NCBI GenBank assembly: GCA_900547775.1
Contig: URHW01000001.1
Span: 434,001 to 498,000, forward strand
Direction of reading: 5' to 3'
From: an uncultured Mycoplasmatota bacterium
Lineage (GTDB): Bacteria > Bacillota_I > Bacilli_A > RF39 > UBA660
Length of the DNA: 64,000 bases
The stretch's first letter is position 1, and every line of letters starts with the position of its first letter. Below, piece after piece: positions 52,656 to 62,163 of the stretch. A program made the position numbers and the translations under genes. The notes beneath the pieces were generated by a model, which searched no databases, was not told the origin of the DNA, and saw only the letters and a list, made by a program, of their open reading frames with translations.

Positions 52656-52871
52656 ATGGATAGTCAAATTATTAAAATTGTTGGACTAGTTGTATCACTT
52701 ATAGCAATAGTTACGCCTTTATTAAAACTTAATACGTCAATTACTAAGCTTAATATGAATACTAAGTTACTTACAGATAAGGTTGATGAACTTACTAAGA
52801 TGTCATCTAGTCTTGATAAAAGGGTTACTGTATTAGAGGGGAGAAAAAAGGATGGAACTGACTGCGTTTAG
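52656..52871 (+). CDS. XhlA-like holin-associated protein
   Basis: 71 residues. One membrane helix at the N-terminus (IIKIVGLVVSLIAIVTPLL) is followed by a coiled-coil-like segment LTDKVDELTKMSSSLDKRVTVLEG. This is the topology of XhlA/haemolysin-type proteins encoded beside phage holins, mirrored in orientation. The ATG at 52656 has GGTGAGG ahead. It overlaps the holin gene by 20 bases. Confidence 0.65.
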   Translation: MDSQIIKIVGLVVSLIAIVTPLLKLNTSITKLNMNTKLLTDKVDELTKMSSSLDKRVTVLEGRKKDGTDCV

Positions 52872-53112
52872 TGTTATTTCTTTAGTTACACTTATTATTG
52901 GTTTTATTAGTAAGAAGTTAAAAATTGTAGATAAGAAGTATATTCCTTTGCAGAATGTTGTTATTGGAATTATTTCGGGATTCATTGTTTATTTTGCAGA
53001 GATTGAGACTAGCATTTTTCGCTCGATTGTTCTTTGCTTGATTGGATCTTTATCTGCAGGTGGTGCTTATGATGCTTTGAAGATAGGAGATGATAAAAAT
53101 AAAGACGAATAA
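52852..53112 (+). CDS. Phage-type holin
   Basis: 86 residues with two or three helices. KKYIPLQNVVIGIISGFIVYFAEIE, split by the loop at Asn, and CLIGSLSAGGAYDALK resemble the Hol44/holin_5_2 type found in Firmicutes prophages. It would form the membrane lesion for endolysin release. It overlaps XhlA-like and endolysin genes on both sides, giving a compact lysis cassette. Confidence 0.7.
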   Translation: MELTAFSVISLVTLIIGFISKKLKIVDKKYIPLQNVVIGIISGFIVYFAEIETSIFRSIVLCLIGSLSAGGAYDALKIGDDKNKDE

Positions 53113-53848
53113 AGAGTTTGTAAGTTATTTAAAGACTTTACTTAACAGAAATACTGTTTATATGTGGGGTGAGTTTGGCAGACTGGTAACAAATAATACA
53201 ATTGACAGTAAGAAAAAGCAGTATCCTAGTCATTATGACGATACAAAAGTTAAATATTTAAAAAGTTTAGTAGGAAAAAATTATTATGCTTATGATTGTG
53301 CAGGATTGATTAAGTCTTATTTTATGAGTGATTATGGAAATAAGAAGGTAAGTTACATTGCTGGTTATGATAAGGATGCGTATGGGATAACAGTTGGTAC
53401 TGCAAGTGAGAAAGGTGACATTTCTACGCTTCCAGAGGAAGAAGGAGTACTTTTATATATGAAAGGACACTGTGGAGTATATATTGGTGATGGTAAGGTG
53501 ATTGAGTGTACATCTAATCAGAAGATTTCAGGGATAAAGTATGGAAAGGTGTGTATTTCTAATTTAAGTGCTAGACCTTGGAAGACTTGGACTAAAAGTA
53601 AATGGTTATCTTATGTGAAGAATGAACCAGAAATTGTTAAAGAAGATGAAATTAAGGAGGAAGTGCCAAAAGAGGAACCAAAGATAGAAGAACCTAAAAC
53701 GCTAGAGGGGACTGATAATAAAGAAGTTAAGCCAGATATTCCTGTTGAAGATAAAAAAGAAGAGGTTAAAGAAGAAACAAAAACATTATTTGAAAAAATT
53801 TGGGAGTTTATTTTAAAAATTTTAGATTTGTTAAAAGTTAAAAAATAA
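53090..53848 (+). CDS. NlpC/P60- or CHAP-type endolysin with charged tail
   Basis: 252 residues. The catalytic domain (residues ~1-170) has VYMWGEFGRLV, the Cys in YDCAGLIKSYF and the His in YMKGHCGVYIGDGKVIEC, a papain-fold peptidoglycan hydrolase. After it comes a Glu/Lys/Pro-rich linker (~185-235) and an amphipathic hydrophobic end (FEKIWEFILKILDLL). There is no signal peptide, consistent with holin-dependent release. Its start overlaps the holin gene; the AGGAG there touches the ATG, so translation is probably by coupling. Confidence 0.75.
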   Translation: MIKIKTNKEFVSYLKTLLNRNTVYMWGEFGRLVTNNTIDSKKKQYPSHYDDTKVKYLKSLVGKNYYAYDCAGLIKSYFMSDYGNKKVSYIAGYDKDAYGITVGTASEKGDISTLPEEEGVLLYMKGHCGVYIGDGKVIECTSNQKISGIKYGKVCISNLSARPWKTWTKSKWLSYVKNEPEIVKEDEIKEEVPKEEPKIEEPKTLEGTDNKEVKPDIPVEDKKEEVKEETKTLFEKIWEFILKILDLLKVKK

Positions 53849-53902
53849 AAATTGCACTATTAAAAAAATATTATTTATGCTATATTTATTATGAGGTAAG
53901 AT

Positions 53903-54280
53903 ATGAAGAAAATTTTAAAGGTTGCTTTAATATGTTTAGTAGTTGTTCTAGTGGGTGTATTTATTTGGTATAAGATAAAACCTAGTAATGATACAAAAAA
54001 ATTATATATGTCTTGTGGAAATAAAAGTGATAATTATAATGTTTTAACTGGATATGAACTATCTTTTGATAAGAACGATGCATGTAAGACAGATTTTGAA
54101 GTAATGAATGTGGATAATACTTATTTAAAACTTAGAGCAAATAAATATTTTTATTCTTTAGATGGTAATGGAAAGATAAATGAAGCAAAAGTTTCACAAG
54201 ATATATTTGTATTAGCAAATGAAGAGTTAGTTTTATACGGAATTGATAAAAAAACTAAATATATTTTTGAATATAAATAA
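53903..54280 (+). CDS. Membrane-anchored hypothetical protein (125 aa)
   Basis: One N-terminal helix (~6-24), then an extracytoplasmic domain of ~100 residues with two cysteines (YMSCGNK and NDACKTD) that could form a disulfide. Beta-strand pattern at the end (LVLYGIDKKTKYIFEYK). No family recognised. GAGGTAAG precedes the ATG. Confidence 0.65.
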   Translation: MKKILKVALICLVVVLVGVFIWYKIKPSNDTKKLYMSCGNKSDNYNVLTGYELSFDKNDACKTDFEVMNVDNTYLKLRANKYFYSLDGNGKINEAKVSQDIFVLANEELVLYGIDKKTKYIFEYK

Positions 54281-54313
54281 GAATTTTATGATATAATTTT
54301 CTTAGGTGAGATT

Positions 54314-55885
54314 ATGTCAAAGAAATTCTTTTTTTTAATATCATTTTTATTATTTCCAATTATGGTTTTTGCAAAAGATGAATTTGTGTTAGAATGTGAT
54401 AAAGGTAATTATTATATTGATGATCAGTTTATTTGTAGAGTTTCAATCAATCAAGATGCATCTTATGATGAAATCGATTTTAATTATGAATTTGATGATG
54501 GAATTGAACTTGTTGATGTTAGAAGTAATTACGAAAAAGTTTGGCAGATAACTAATGATAAGCAAACAATAAGTGCTAAGACAAAAAGTGATACACAGGA
54601 AAGTGGTTTGCAAGAGTATGGTATTTTGTTATTTAAGGCAAAAACAGATGGAATTCATTCTATTAAATTAATCAATATAAAATCTAAGAATTCTAGTAAT
54701 AAAACGGAATTGACATATGACGATGTAAATAGCGAAGTCAAAGTAATTTCTACGAATAATAATATTAAGGAGATAAAAATTAATGGAAAGGTTCTTGAAG
54801 GATTTACTAATACAGAGAAACTTTATAGTCTGCAGTCTTTAGATGAAAAAATTAACATTGAAGTAACTTTAGAAAATGAGTTTGCAACTATAACTGGGGC
54901 TGGAGATTATACCTTTGCAAAAGATAGTAATGAACTTATTGTGCCAATAACTGTTTTATCAGAAAATGGAAATCAGAAGGTTGTATTAATAAGATTTTAT
55001 AAAGATGATAAAATACAATCTGGCAGTTTAAATGGTATTTTAATTAAAGATAATAAAAACAATAATTTAATTATAGATTTTAAGCCAGATGTTTATGAGT
55101 ATTATTTAAATGTTACCTCTAGTGTTACAAGTTTAGAAATAAGTCCAGAGGCAGGAAATGGTGAGTTTGTTAAGAATTATGGTAAGCAAACTATTAAACT
55201 TTTAAATGGTGATAATGTTGTACAAATAAGACTCAAAGATGATAATGGAAATATAAGAACTTATTTTATTTTTATAACCAAGACAATAAAAAATGCTTCT
55301 AGTAATAATTATATTTCTAATTTAAAGATAGATGGATATAATTTAGAATTTAGTAAAAGAGTTAAGAACTATGTATTAGAAATAAAGAAGAATGTTAATA
55401 AATTAGATATTACTCCTACTCTAGAAGATGATAGTGCATCTTATATTATTAAAGGTAATGATAATTTAACTGAGGGTAGTGTAATAAAGATTATAGTTAC
55501 CGCAGAAAATGGAGCAAGAGCAACTTATCAGATAACTATTAAATATAAGTCTGTTAATTATGCTTTATATATCTTTTTGGTAGTAGCAGTTGCTGGAGTT
55601 GGTTATATTGTAGTTAAGTATAAAGGCGTTATTAAGGATACTTATAAGAGTCTTTCTAAAAAGTTTGAGGTTAAAAATAGTGTTAAAAATACTAATGTTA
55701 AAAAATCTATTGATAAGAATGCTCCAGTTAAGAATAAAAAAACTAGTGCTAAACCAGTAGTTAATAAGGAAGTTAAAAAGCAGGCGACTACTAAAAATAC
55801 AAATACTAAAAAGAAAACAACGAAAAAGAAAAAAACTAATAAAGGTAAAAAGAAAAAAACTTCTAAAAAATCAAAGAAAAAATAA
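54314..55885 (+). CDS. Cadherin-like surface protein with transmembrane helix and lysine-rich intracellular tail
   Basis: 523 residues. A cleavable signal peptide (FFFLISFLLFPIMVFAK) is followed by a cohesin-like domain (~25-150, GNYYIDDQFICRVSIN). Then come three bacterial cadherin-like beta-sandwich units (each with a Leu-x-Gly-hydrophobic start and a YxxxVTxxxxxLxIxP core: ~155-235, 240-325, 330-410). One helix (~417-436, LYIFLVVAVAGVGYIVV) leads to a 90-residue tail of almost only Lys, Thr, Asn and Ser ending KKKKTSKKSKKK. The tail resembles histone H1-like or Lys-rich nucleic-acid-binding tails and should face the cytoplasm. Confidence 0.78.
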   Translation: MSKKFFFLISFLLFPIMVFAKDEFVLECDKGNYYIDDQFICRVSINQDASYDEIDFNYEFDDGIELVDVRSNYEKVWQITNDKQTISAKTKSDTQESGLQEYGILLFKAKTDGIHSIKLINIKSKNSSNKTELTYDDVNSEVKVISTNNNIKEIKINGKVLEGFTNTEKLYSLQSLDEKINIEVTLENEFATITGAGDYTFAKDSNELIVPITVLSENGNQKVVLIRFYKDDKIQSGSLNGILIKDNKNNNLIIDFKPDVYEYYLNVTSSVTSLEISPEAGNGEFVKNYGKQTIKLLNGDNVVQIRLKDDNGNIRTYFIFITKTIKNASSNNYISNLKIDGYNLEFSKRVKNYVLEIKKNVNKLDITPTLEDDSASYIIKGNDNLTEGSVIKIIVTAENGARATYQITIKYKSVNYALYIFLVVAVAGVGYIVVKYKGVIKDTYKSLSKKFEVKNSVKNTNVKKSIDKNAPVKNKKTSAKPVVNKEVKKQATTKNTNTKKKTTKKKKTNKGKKKKTSKKSKKK

Positions 55886-55921
55886 TTAAAGTTTTTTCTT
55901 TTTTTGTACCATAATATATAT

Positions 55922-56482
55922 ATGAAGGATTTTAATTATTTAAGTAGAGATAATATTTTAACAACAATTCTTTTATTTTTTGCATTTTCTTTTATTGGTT
56001 ATTTATGGGAAATGATATTATTTATTTTTAAGAAAAAGAAATTTGTAAATAGAGGATTTTTGAAAGGTCCATGGCTTCCGATTTATGGTTGTGGAATGAT
56101 TTTGATATTAGTTCTTTTAAGTTGGCTTATGACTAAACCGCTTCTTATGTTTATTTTAATTATTTTACTTTGCGGTTTTTTAGAATACATGACGTCTTAT
56201 ATATTAGAAAAGTTATTTCATAAAAAATGGTGGGATTATAAAGATTCTTTTTTAAATATAAATGGTAGAGTTTGTTTTGCAGGTTTGTTATTTTTTGGAG
56301 TAGGTGGGATTATTTGTGCATTTTTTATAGCACCTTATTTAATTATTAAAATTAGTAATTTTAGATATTCTAATAGATTATTACTTGCATTAGTTTTAAT
56401 TATTTTATTTATTATTGATAATTGTTGTTCACTTAGAAAACCAAATAAAGGACGAAATATTTCTGTAAATGTTAAAAAGTGA
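55922..56482 (+). CDS. CmpB-type putative ABC transporter permease family (PF06541) membrane protein
   Basis: 186 residues, five helices, paralogue of the protein at 26875. It shares FIGYLWEMILFIF, VNRGFLKGPWLPIYGCGM, WWDYKDSFLNINGRVCFAG. No recognisable ribosome site precedes the ATG at 55922, and TAATAT lies just upstream, so the message could be leaderless. No ATPase partner is adjacent. Confidence 0.8.
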   Translation: MKDFNYLSRDNILTTILLFFAFSFIGYLWEMILFIFKKKKFVNRGFLKGPWLPIYGCGMILILVLLSWLMTKPLLMFILIILLCGFLEYMTSYILEKLFHKKWWDYKDSFLNINGRVCFAGLLFFGVGGIICAFFIAPYLIIKISNFRYSNRLLLALVLIILFIIDNCCSLRKPNKGRNISVNVKK

Positions 56483-56503
56483 AGTAGGCAATTACACTTT
56501 TTT
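56474..56503 (+). terminator. Terminator after the CmpB-type gene
   Basis: AAAAAGTG-N13-CACTTTTT; the stem includes the stop codon, and its 3-prime side lies close to the promoter of the next gene (TATAAT near 56514). Confidence 0.65.
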
Positions 56504-56533
56504 ATGCTAAACTTATAATAGGATGGTGTAATT

Positions 56534-58300
56534 ATGAATAAGAAAGGGTACACTTTAGTTGAAATTATTGCAGTTATTGCACTTATAGCAGTAATTTGCG
56601 GGCTTTTTGTTCTTAATTTTAGTAGAAAAAATAATAATCAATTAGAAGAAAATTATAATAATGAGATTAAAAAAATTGAAAGTGCTGCAGACACTTATGT
56701 AATGACTAATAAGTCTAGTAGTGATAGTAAGTATGAGATTATTAAATACACGGCAGCGAATGAAGAAGAGACTTTTTGCTATATAACACTTGAAGATTTA
56801 GTTGATGATGGATTTCTAAATAAGATACCAATTAATCCTAAAACGAATGAAGAATTTGAGGGTGTCGTAAAGTTTACTAAATTAAAAGATGGTGCTTATG
56901 ATTTTAAGTATACTGAAGATGATGATGGATATATATTGTTTGTTTATGAAAAAAATGGAGCAACATCAGTAGGAAGACATGTACAAGCTGTTGTTTGTGA
57001 TGGTGATACAAATAATGAAATTGCTAGTTGTTCTAAAGGAATTACTCTTCCTTCAATTAAGAGAGATAATGGTATTATTTATGGTTGGAGTACTAATAAA
57101 GATGATGAAAGAGCAACTTATATGGAAGGTTCAGCATTAAGTGATTTATTGTCAAATAGTTCTTTTGAAGTTAAAAATAATCGTGTTTATGTATATGCAA
57201 TAAGTGAAGGAGAAATGAGTGCAACTTGGATTAATATGAATGGTGATAAGACTACGAAAACTTGTAAGTTAGTTAATGATCAAAGATATTGTCAGATTGA
57301 TGTTCCAGATGAACAAATAAAGTCTTCCGATGATTATAAAGAGTTAATTGAGTGTACTAATTCAAAGTATATAGTTGATGAAAAAGATGGTAAAGTTACA
57401 ATATCTAATAATGAAGAGTTAAAATGTACTTATGATGTTAAGAATTTAGATATTAAACAAAACAAGATTAAAAAAATTACTAGTACAGATACGATTGAGG
57501 TAAAAATTAACTTAATTCTTGTTTTAGATGTATCTGGTTCGATGAGTAGTAATAGTAGACTTTATAATCTAAAGACTGTATCAAAAGAAATGGTAAAAAA
57601 GTTAAATTTGGAAAATTCAACAGTGTCAATTATAACGTTTGAATCTTCTGCTTCAACTATTCTTTCTTATAGTAATAATCAATCTTCAATAGATAGTGCA
57701 ATTAATAGTTTGAGTGCCAGTGGTGGAACTAGTTTCTTATCTGCTATTGGACAGACTGCATCTTTTTTGCAAACTTCTGTAAATGATAAAGATAATTATG
57801 TAATATTTTTAAGTGACGGAGATAGTGCTGATACACCAAGAAGTTCAGATGTTGATTATGTTAAAAATAAAGCAAAAGTTTATACAATAGGGATTGGTGG
57901 AGCAGTGGCTTCTCAGTTAATACCTTTAGCTACGTCAAGAGATAATTATTATTCATATGATGATGTTAGTGATTCAGATAGTTTAAATGGACTATATAAA
58001 ATATTTGATGATATCATAACGGATATAACAGTAGAGATTGGTGCCGGAGAAGAAAATGCTAGTGGTACTACGGCAAATAAAGGTATTCTTAGTTTAGGTA
58101 AAGCTATTATTAATGAGAATAACCCTTTTGAAGTTTATTATAATAGTACTTTATTAAATTCTTATACTGGTGTTAATCAATATTTGACAAGTGATAGCAG
58201 TAATTATTCATTTAATGTTTATAAGTATGCGGTTGATAGAGGTATAGCTTATACAGATGTTAATAATTTAAGATTTAGTTATATTTATGAAGAGGAGTAG
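56534..58300 (+). CDS. Type IV prepilin-like protein with von Willebrand A domain
   Basis: 588 residues. The N-terminus MNKKGYTLVEIIAVIALIAV is a class III (type IV pilin) signal: short basic leader, Gly before the cleavage point, Glu at +5 and a hydrophobic helix. A region of unknown fold follows, with a WSTNKDDERATY repeat-like segment. A vWA domain (~330-500) has the complete MIDAS: DVSGSMSS, Thr in GGTSFLS and Asp in LSDGDSAD. A beta-rich end follows. The layout suggests a minor pseudopilin acting as a metal-dependent tip adhesin, like PilY1 in role. The assembly genes are not in the window. Confidence 0.82.
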   Translation: MNKKGYTLVEIIAVIALIAVICGLFVLNFSRKNNNQLEENYNNEIKKIESAADTYVMTNKSSSDSKYEIIKYTAANEEETFCYITLEDLVDDGFLNKIPINPKTNEEFEGVVKFTKLKDGAYDFKYTEDDDGYILFVYEKNGATSVGRHVQAVVCDGDTNNEIASCSKGITLPSIKRDNGIIYGWSTNKDDERATYMEGSALSDLLSNSSFEVKNNRVYVYAISEGEMSATWINMNGDKTTKTCKLVNDQRYCQIDVPDEQIKSSDDYKELIECTNSKYIVDEKDGKVTISNNEELKCTYDVKNLDIKQNKIKKITSTDTIEVKINLILVLDVSGSMSSNSRLYNLKTVSKEMVKKLNLENSTVSIITFESSASTILSYSNNQSSIDSAINSLSASGGTSFLSAIGQTASFLQTSVNDKDNYVIFLSDGDSADTPRSSDVDYVKNKAKVYTIGIGGAVASQLIPLATSRDNYYSYDDVSDSDSLNGLYKIFDDIITDITVEIGAGEENASGTTANKGILSLGKAIINENNPFEVYYNSTLLNSYTGVNQYLTSDSSNYSFNVYKYAVDRGIAYTDVNNLRFSYIYEEE

Positions 58301-58302
58301 AT

Positions 58303-59019
58303 ATGAGTAAGACAAAAATTGGGATTATTATTTGTTTAATTATTTTATTTATTTTAGGTGTTTTATTTGGATACGCTTATATTAATGATAAGAATGAAAA
58401 CACAGATGTTATAAGTAATGACTTTCTTACTAAAAACGATTATTTTAAGGATAAACAAGTTAAAATTTTGGGTGATACTATTGAAATAGATGATAAGGTA
58501 ATAACTAAGAAGAATGGATATTATTTGATGGATGTTAAGACTGGCGAAGATGAGTTTTATTGCAATTTTGTTGGGGCTGTGCAAAGTGAGTTAGGAGTTT
58601 CTTATGATGGTGCTTTAAATGTTTGCTTAAAAACAATTTCTGGTGAAGTAGATTTCGGGGTTATTCATGCAGAGAAACAAGATGACAAGACTATTCTTAC
58701 AGTTAATTATAATGACAAGACAAAAGTCATAACTGAGAATTTAGCAAGTTTTGGGGATATTGTTAGATTAGATGATTATGTAACTATTAATAGTTCTAGC
58801 ATAAAGATAAATAATATTTCTTATGGCGTTACTAAAAGTATGAATTTATTTAATTTATGTGGTTATGTGAGTGGTGGCACAGGTGCTTTGAATGTTTCTG
58901 TTTATGATAAAAATAAAAGTATAATAGATACGGAAACATATAATGTTACAAAGAGTGGTAATTTCTGTGTTAATTTCTTTGATTTAAATGATGACGTATA
59001 TTTTTATAGTTTTAGTTAA
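58303..59019 (+). CDS. Membrane-anchored hypothetical protein (238 aa)
   Basis: One helix (~6-26, IGIIICLIILFILGVLFGY), then ~210 extracytoplasmic residues, beta-rich, with four cysteines (DEFYCNF, NVCLKT, NLCGYV, FCVNF). The start is two bases after the prepilin-vWA gene, so it probably works with that protein. No family recognised. Confidence 0.65.
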   Translation: MSKTKIGIIICLIILFILGVLFGYAYINDKNENTDVISNDFLTKNDYFKDKQVKILGDTIEIDDKVITKKNGYYLMDVKTGEDEFYCNFVGAVQSELGVSYDGALNVCLKTISGEVDFGVIHAEKQDDKTILTVNYNDKTKVITENLASFGDIVRLDDYVTINSSSIKINNISYGVTKSMNLFNLCGYVSGGTGALNVSVYDKNKSIIDTETYNVTKSGNFCVNFFDLNDDVYFYSFS

Positions 59020-59035
59020 ATTTTTACTAAATGAC

Positions 59036-59064
59036 TTGATATTATAAAAAAAATTTGATATTAT
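59036..59064 (+). promoter_or_regulatory. Promoter of tRNA-Gly
   Basis: TTGATA (59036-59041), 17 bases, TATTAT (59059-59064), 11 bases before the tRNA. Confidence 0.65.
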
Positions 59065-59075
59065 GAATATGCGTT

Positions 59076-59150
59076 GCAGGTGTGGTTCAATGGTTAGAAT
59101 ATAACCTTGCCAAGGTTGGGATGGGAGTTCGATTCTCCTCACTTGCTCCA
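59076..59150 (+). tRNA. tRNA-Gly (anticodon GCC)
   Basis: 75 bases with encoded CCA. Acceptor stem GCAGGTG/CACTTGC, anticodon loop TTGCCAA (anticodon GCC) on stem AACC/GGTT, T arm GGAGTTCGATTCTCC. Followed by two hairpins. Confidence 0.92.
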
Positions 59151-59161
59151 TTGAGGAATCT

Positions 59162-59214
59162 GTTCGGAAAATCCGAACTTACATATATGAATCATTCGAA
59201 AGAATGATTTTTTT
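59162..59214 (+). terminator. Hairpin and terminator after tRNA-Gly
   Basis: GTTCGGA-AAA-TCCGAAC (59162-59178) and AATCATTC-GAAA-GAATGATT followed by TTTTT (59190-59214). The second is a clear intrinsic terminator. Confidence 0.85.
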
Positions 59215-59259
59215 GTGTTTATAAATCATCCATCCAAAAAAGAAAGGATGGTGAAAATA

Positions 59260-59529
59260 ATGAAACAATTTAATGTTTACAAGTCAACAATGAAATATTT
59301 AACAGATAAAAACTTATCTTTAAATGCTAAAGGTTTCTTAACTATTATTTTATTTAATGATGGAATTATTGGATTAGACATTCAAAAATATTGTACTGAT
59401 AATAAAGAAACAATAAAAGATGCTTTACTGGAACTAAGAATCAACAAATATATTAAGTACGATTCAGAATCTAAAAAATTAATAGTTGCTCCTGTTCCAT
59501 ATACTGAATGGGATGAAGATTTAAGATAA
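59260..59529 (+). CDS. Small winged-helix-like protein of the mobile element
   Basis: 89 residues. LSLNAKGFLTIILFNDGIIG followed by DIQKYCTDNKETIKDALLELRINKYI is the helix-turn-helix plus wing pattern of the small DNA-binding domains found in phage and plasmid replication proteins (KGLLxYLLSLPD, then AIKxALxELxxxGYI). A-rich codons differ from the chromosomal backbone. ATG 59260 follows AAAGGATGG. Probably the first gene of the integrated element. Confidence 0.6.
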   Translation: MKQFNVYKSTMKYLTDKNLSLNAKGFLTIILFNDGIIGLDIQKYCTDNKETIKDALLELRINKYIKYDSESKKLIVAPVPYTEWDEDLR

Positions 59530-59544
59530 GAAAGGATTTTATTT

Positions 59545-59817
59545 ATGTTAAATATTATTACAAAAGAAGTTCCAATTGACGAAGAACTTCAATCAAAGAT
59601 TCAATTTATTTGTGATTTTTGTAATGTTAAACCAATTTTTATTAACGGTTCTATTCGTAAAATTGAAAAAACAAATATTAATTATATTGAGCCAAATAAA
59701 ATAATAATTAAAAGTACTACTTTTCTTGCATTTAATCATAACAAAGATGTATATGTAGAAAACTTACAAAAACGCATTAATATTAGTGACTTACAAGAAT
59801 ATATTAAAAGTTTGTAA
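59545..59817 (+). CDS. Hypothetical mobile-element protein (90 aa)
   Basis: Unrecognised; small mixed alpha/beta protein beginning MLNIITKEVPIDEELQSKIQ with two cysteine residues. Fifteen bases after the previous gene with an AAAGGA ribosome site, so the two are cotranscribed. Confidence 0.6.
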   Translation: MLNIITKEVPIDEELQSKIQFICDFCNVKPIFINGSIRKIEKTNINYIEPNKIIIKSTTFLAFNHNKDVYVENLQKRINISDLQEYIKSL

Positions 59818-59821
59818 GCTA

Positions 59822-59849
59822 TTGACATTGTTTTCAAAAATGATATTAT
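59822..59849 (+). promoter_or_regulatory. Promoter of the recombinase leader
   Basis: TTGACA (59822-59827), 16 bases, TATTAT (59844-59849). It opens a leader of about 150 bases before the recombinase. Confidence 0.65.
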
Positions 59850-59893
59850 AAATAACCAATGAAAGAGTATTCTCTAGAAAGAGAGGTACATCT

Positions 59894-59940
59894 ATGATAA
59901 AATATATATGTAAACAAAATTTTATAATAATTAACGTTTT

Positions 59941-59953
<13 letters not shown>
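59894..59953 (+). CDS. Leader peptide (19 aa) of the recombinase attenuator
   Basis: ATG 59894 with AGAGAGGT ahead encodes MIKYICKQNFIIINVLRSQ. Its last codons and stop lie in the 5-prime arm of the following terminator hairpin, so ribosome position on this frame would decide whether the hairpin forms. Same design as leader-peptide attenuators of mobile resistance elements. Confidence 0.5.
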
Positions 59954-61932
<1,979 letters not shown>

Positions 61933-62123
61933 AATATGTGGCACGTTTTGTTGAACTTGTTCAATGAAAGTGGCGATAGTATTTTATATCAATTCTTTAT
62001 GTAGTTTTATTTCATTACAAAGTTTTGAAATATTACGAAATAAAGCAAACGGATTCTAAGGTGTTAAACCTTAGCCCACTGGTATCTTGTTAGTATGACA
62101 AGATACCTAGGGGGTTATATATT
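61933..62123 (+). other. Probable transfer origin region (oriT)
   Basis: Non-coding bases directly upstream of the relaxase gene hold two perfect hairpins: CTAAGGT-GTTAA-ACCTTAG (62056-62074) and GGTATCTTGT-N7-ACAAGATACC (62081-62107), the latter followed by TAGGGGG. Relaxases of the MobV group usually nick in such a position, next to their own gene. Confidence 0.65.
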
Positions 62124-62159
62124 ATGTCAAAACAAAATATACCTAAAAAAGGATGGTGA
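62124..62159 (+). CDS. 11-residue leader frame before the relaxase
   Basis: MSKQNIPKKGW starts at ATG 62124, with AGGGGG upstream. Its end and stop overlap the relaxase ribosome site (AAAGGATGGTGA), so translation of one could set access to the other. Confidence 0.35.
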   Translation: MSKQNIPKKGW

Positions 62160-62163
62160 TAAA

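Noticed and set aside
59076..59150. tRNA-Gly as the attachment site of the downstream element
   Set aside because: The integrase is a large serine recombinase, not a tyrosine recombinase, and no repeat of the tRNA 3-prime end was seen within the window.
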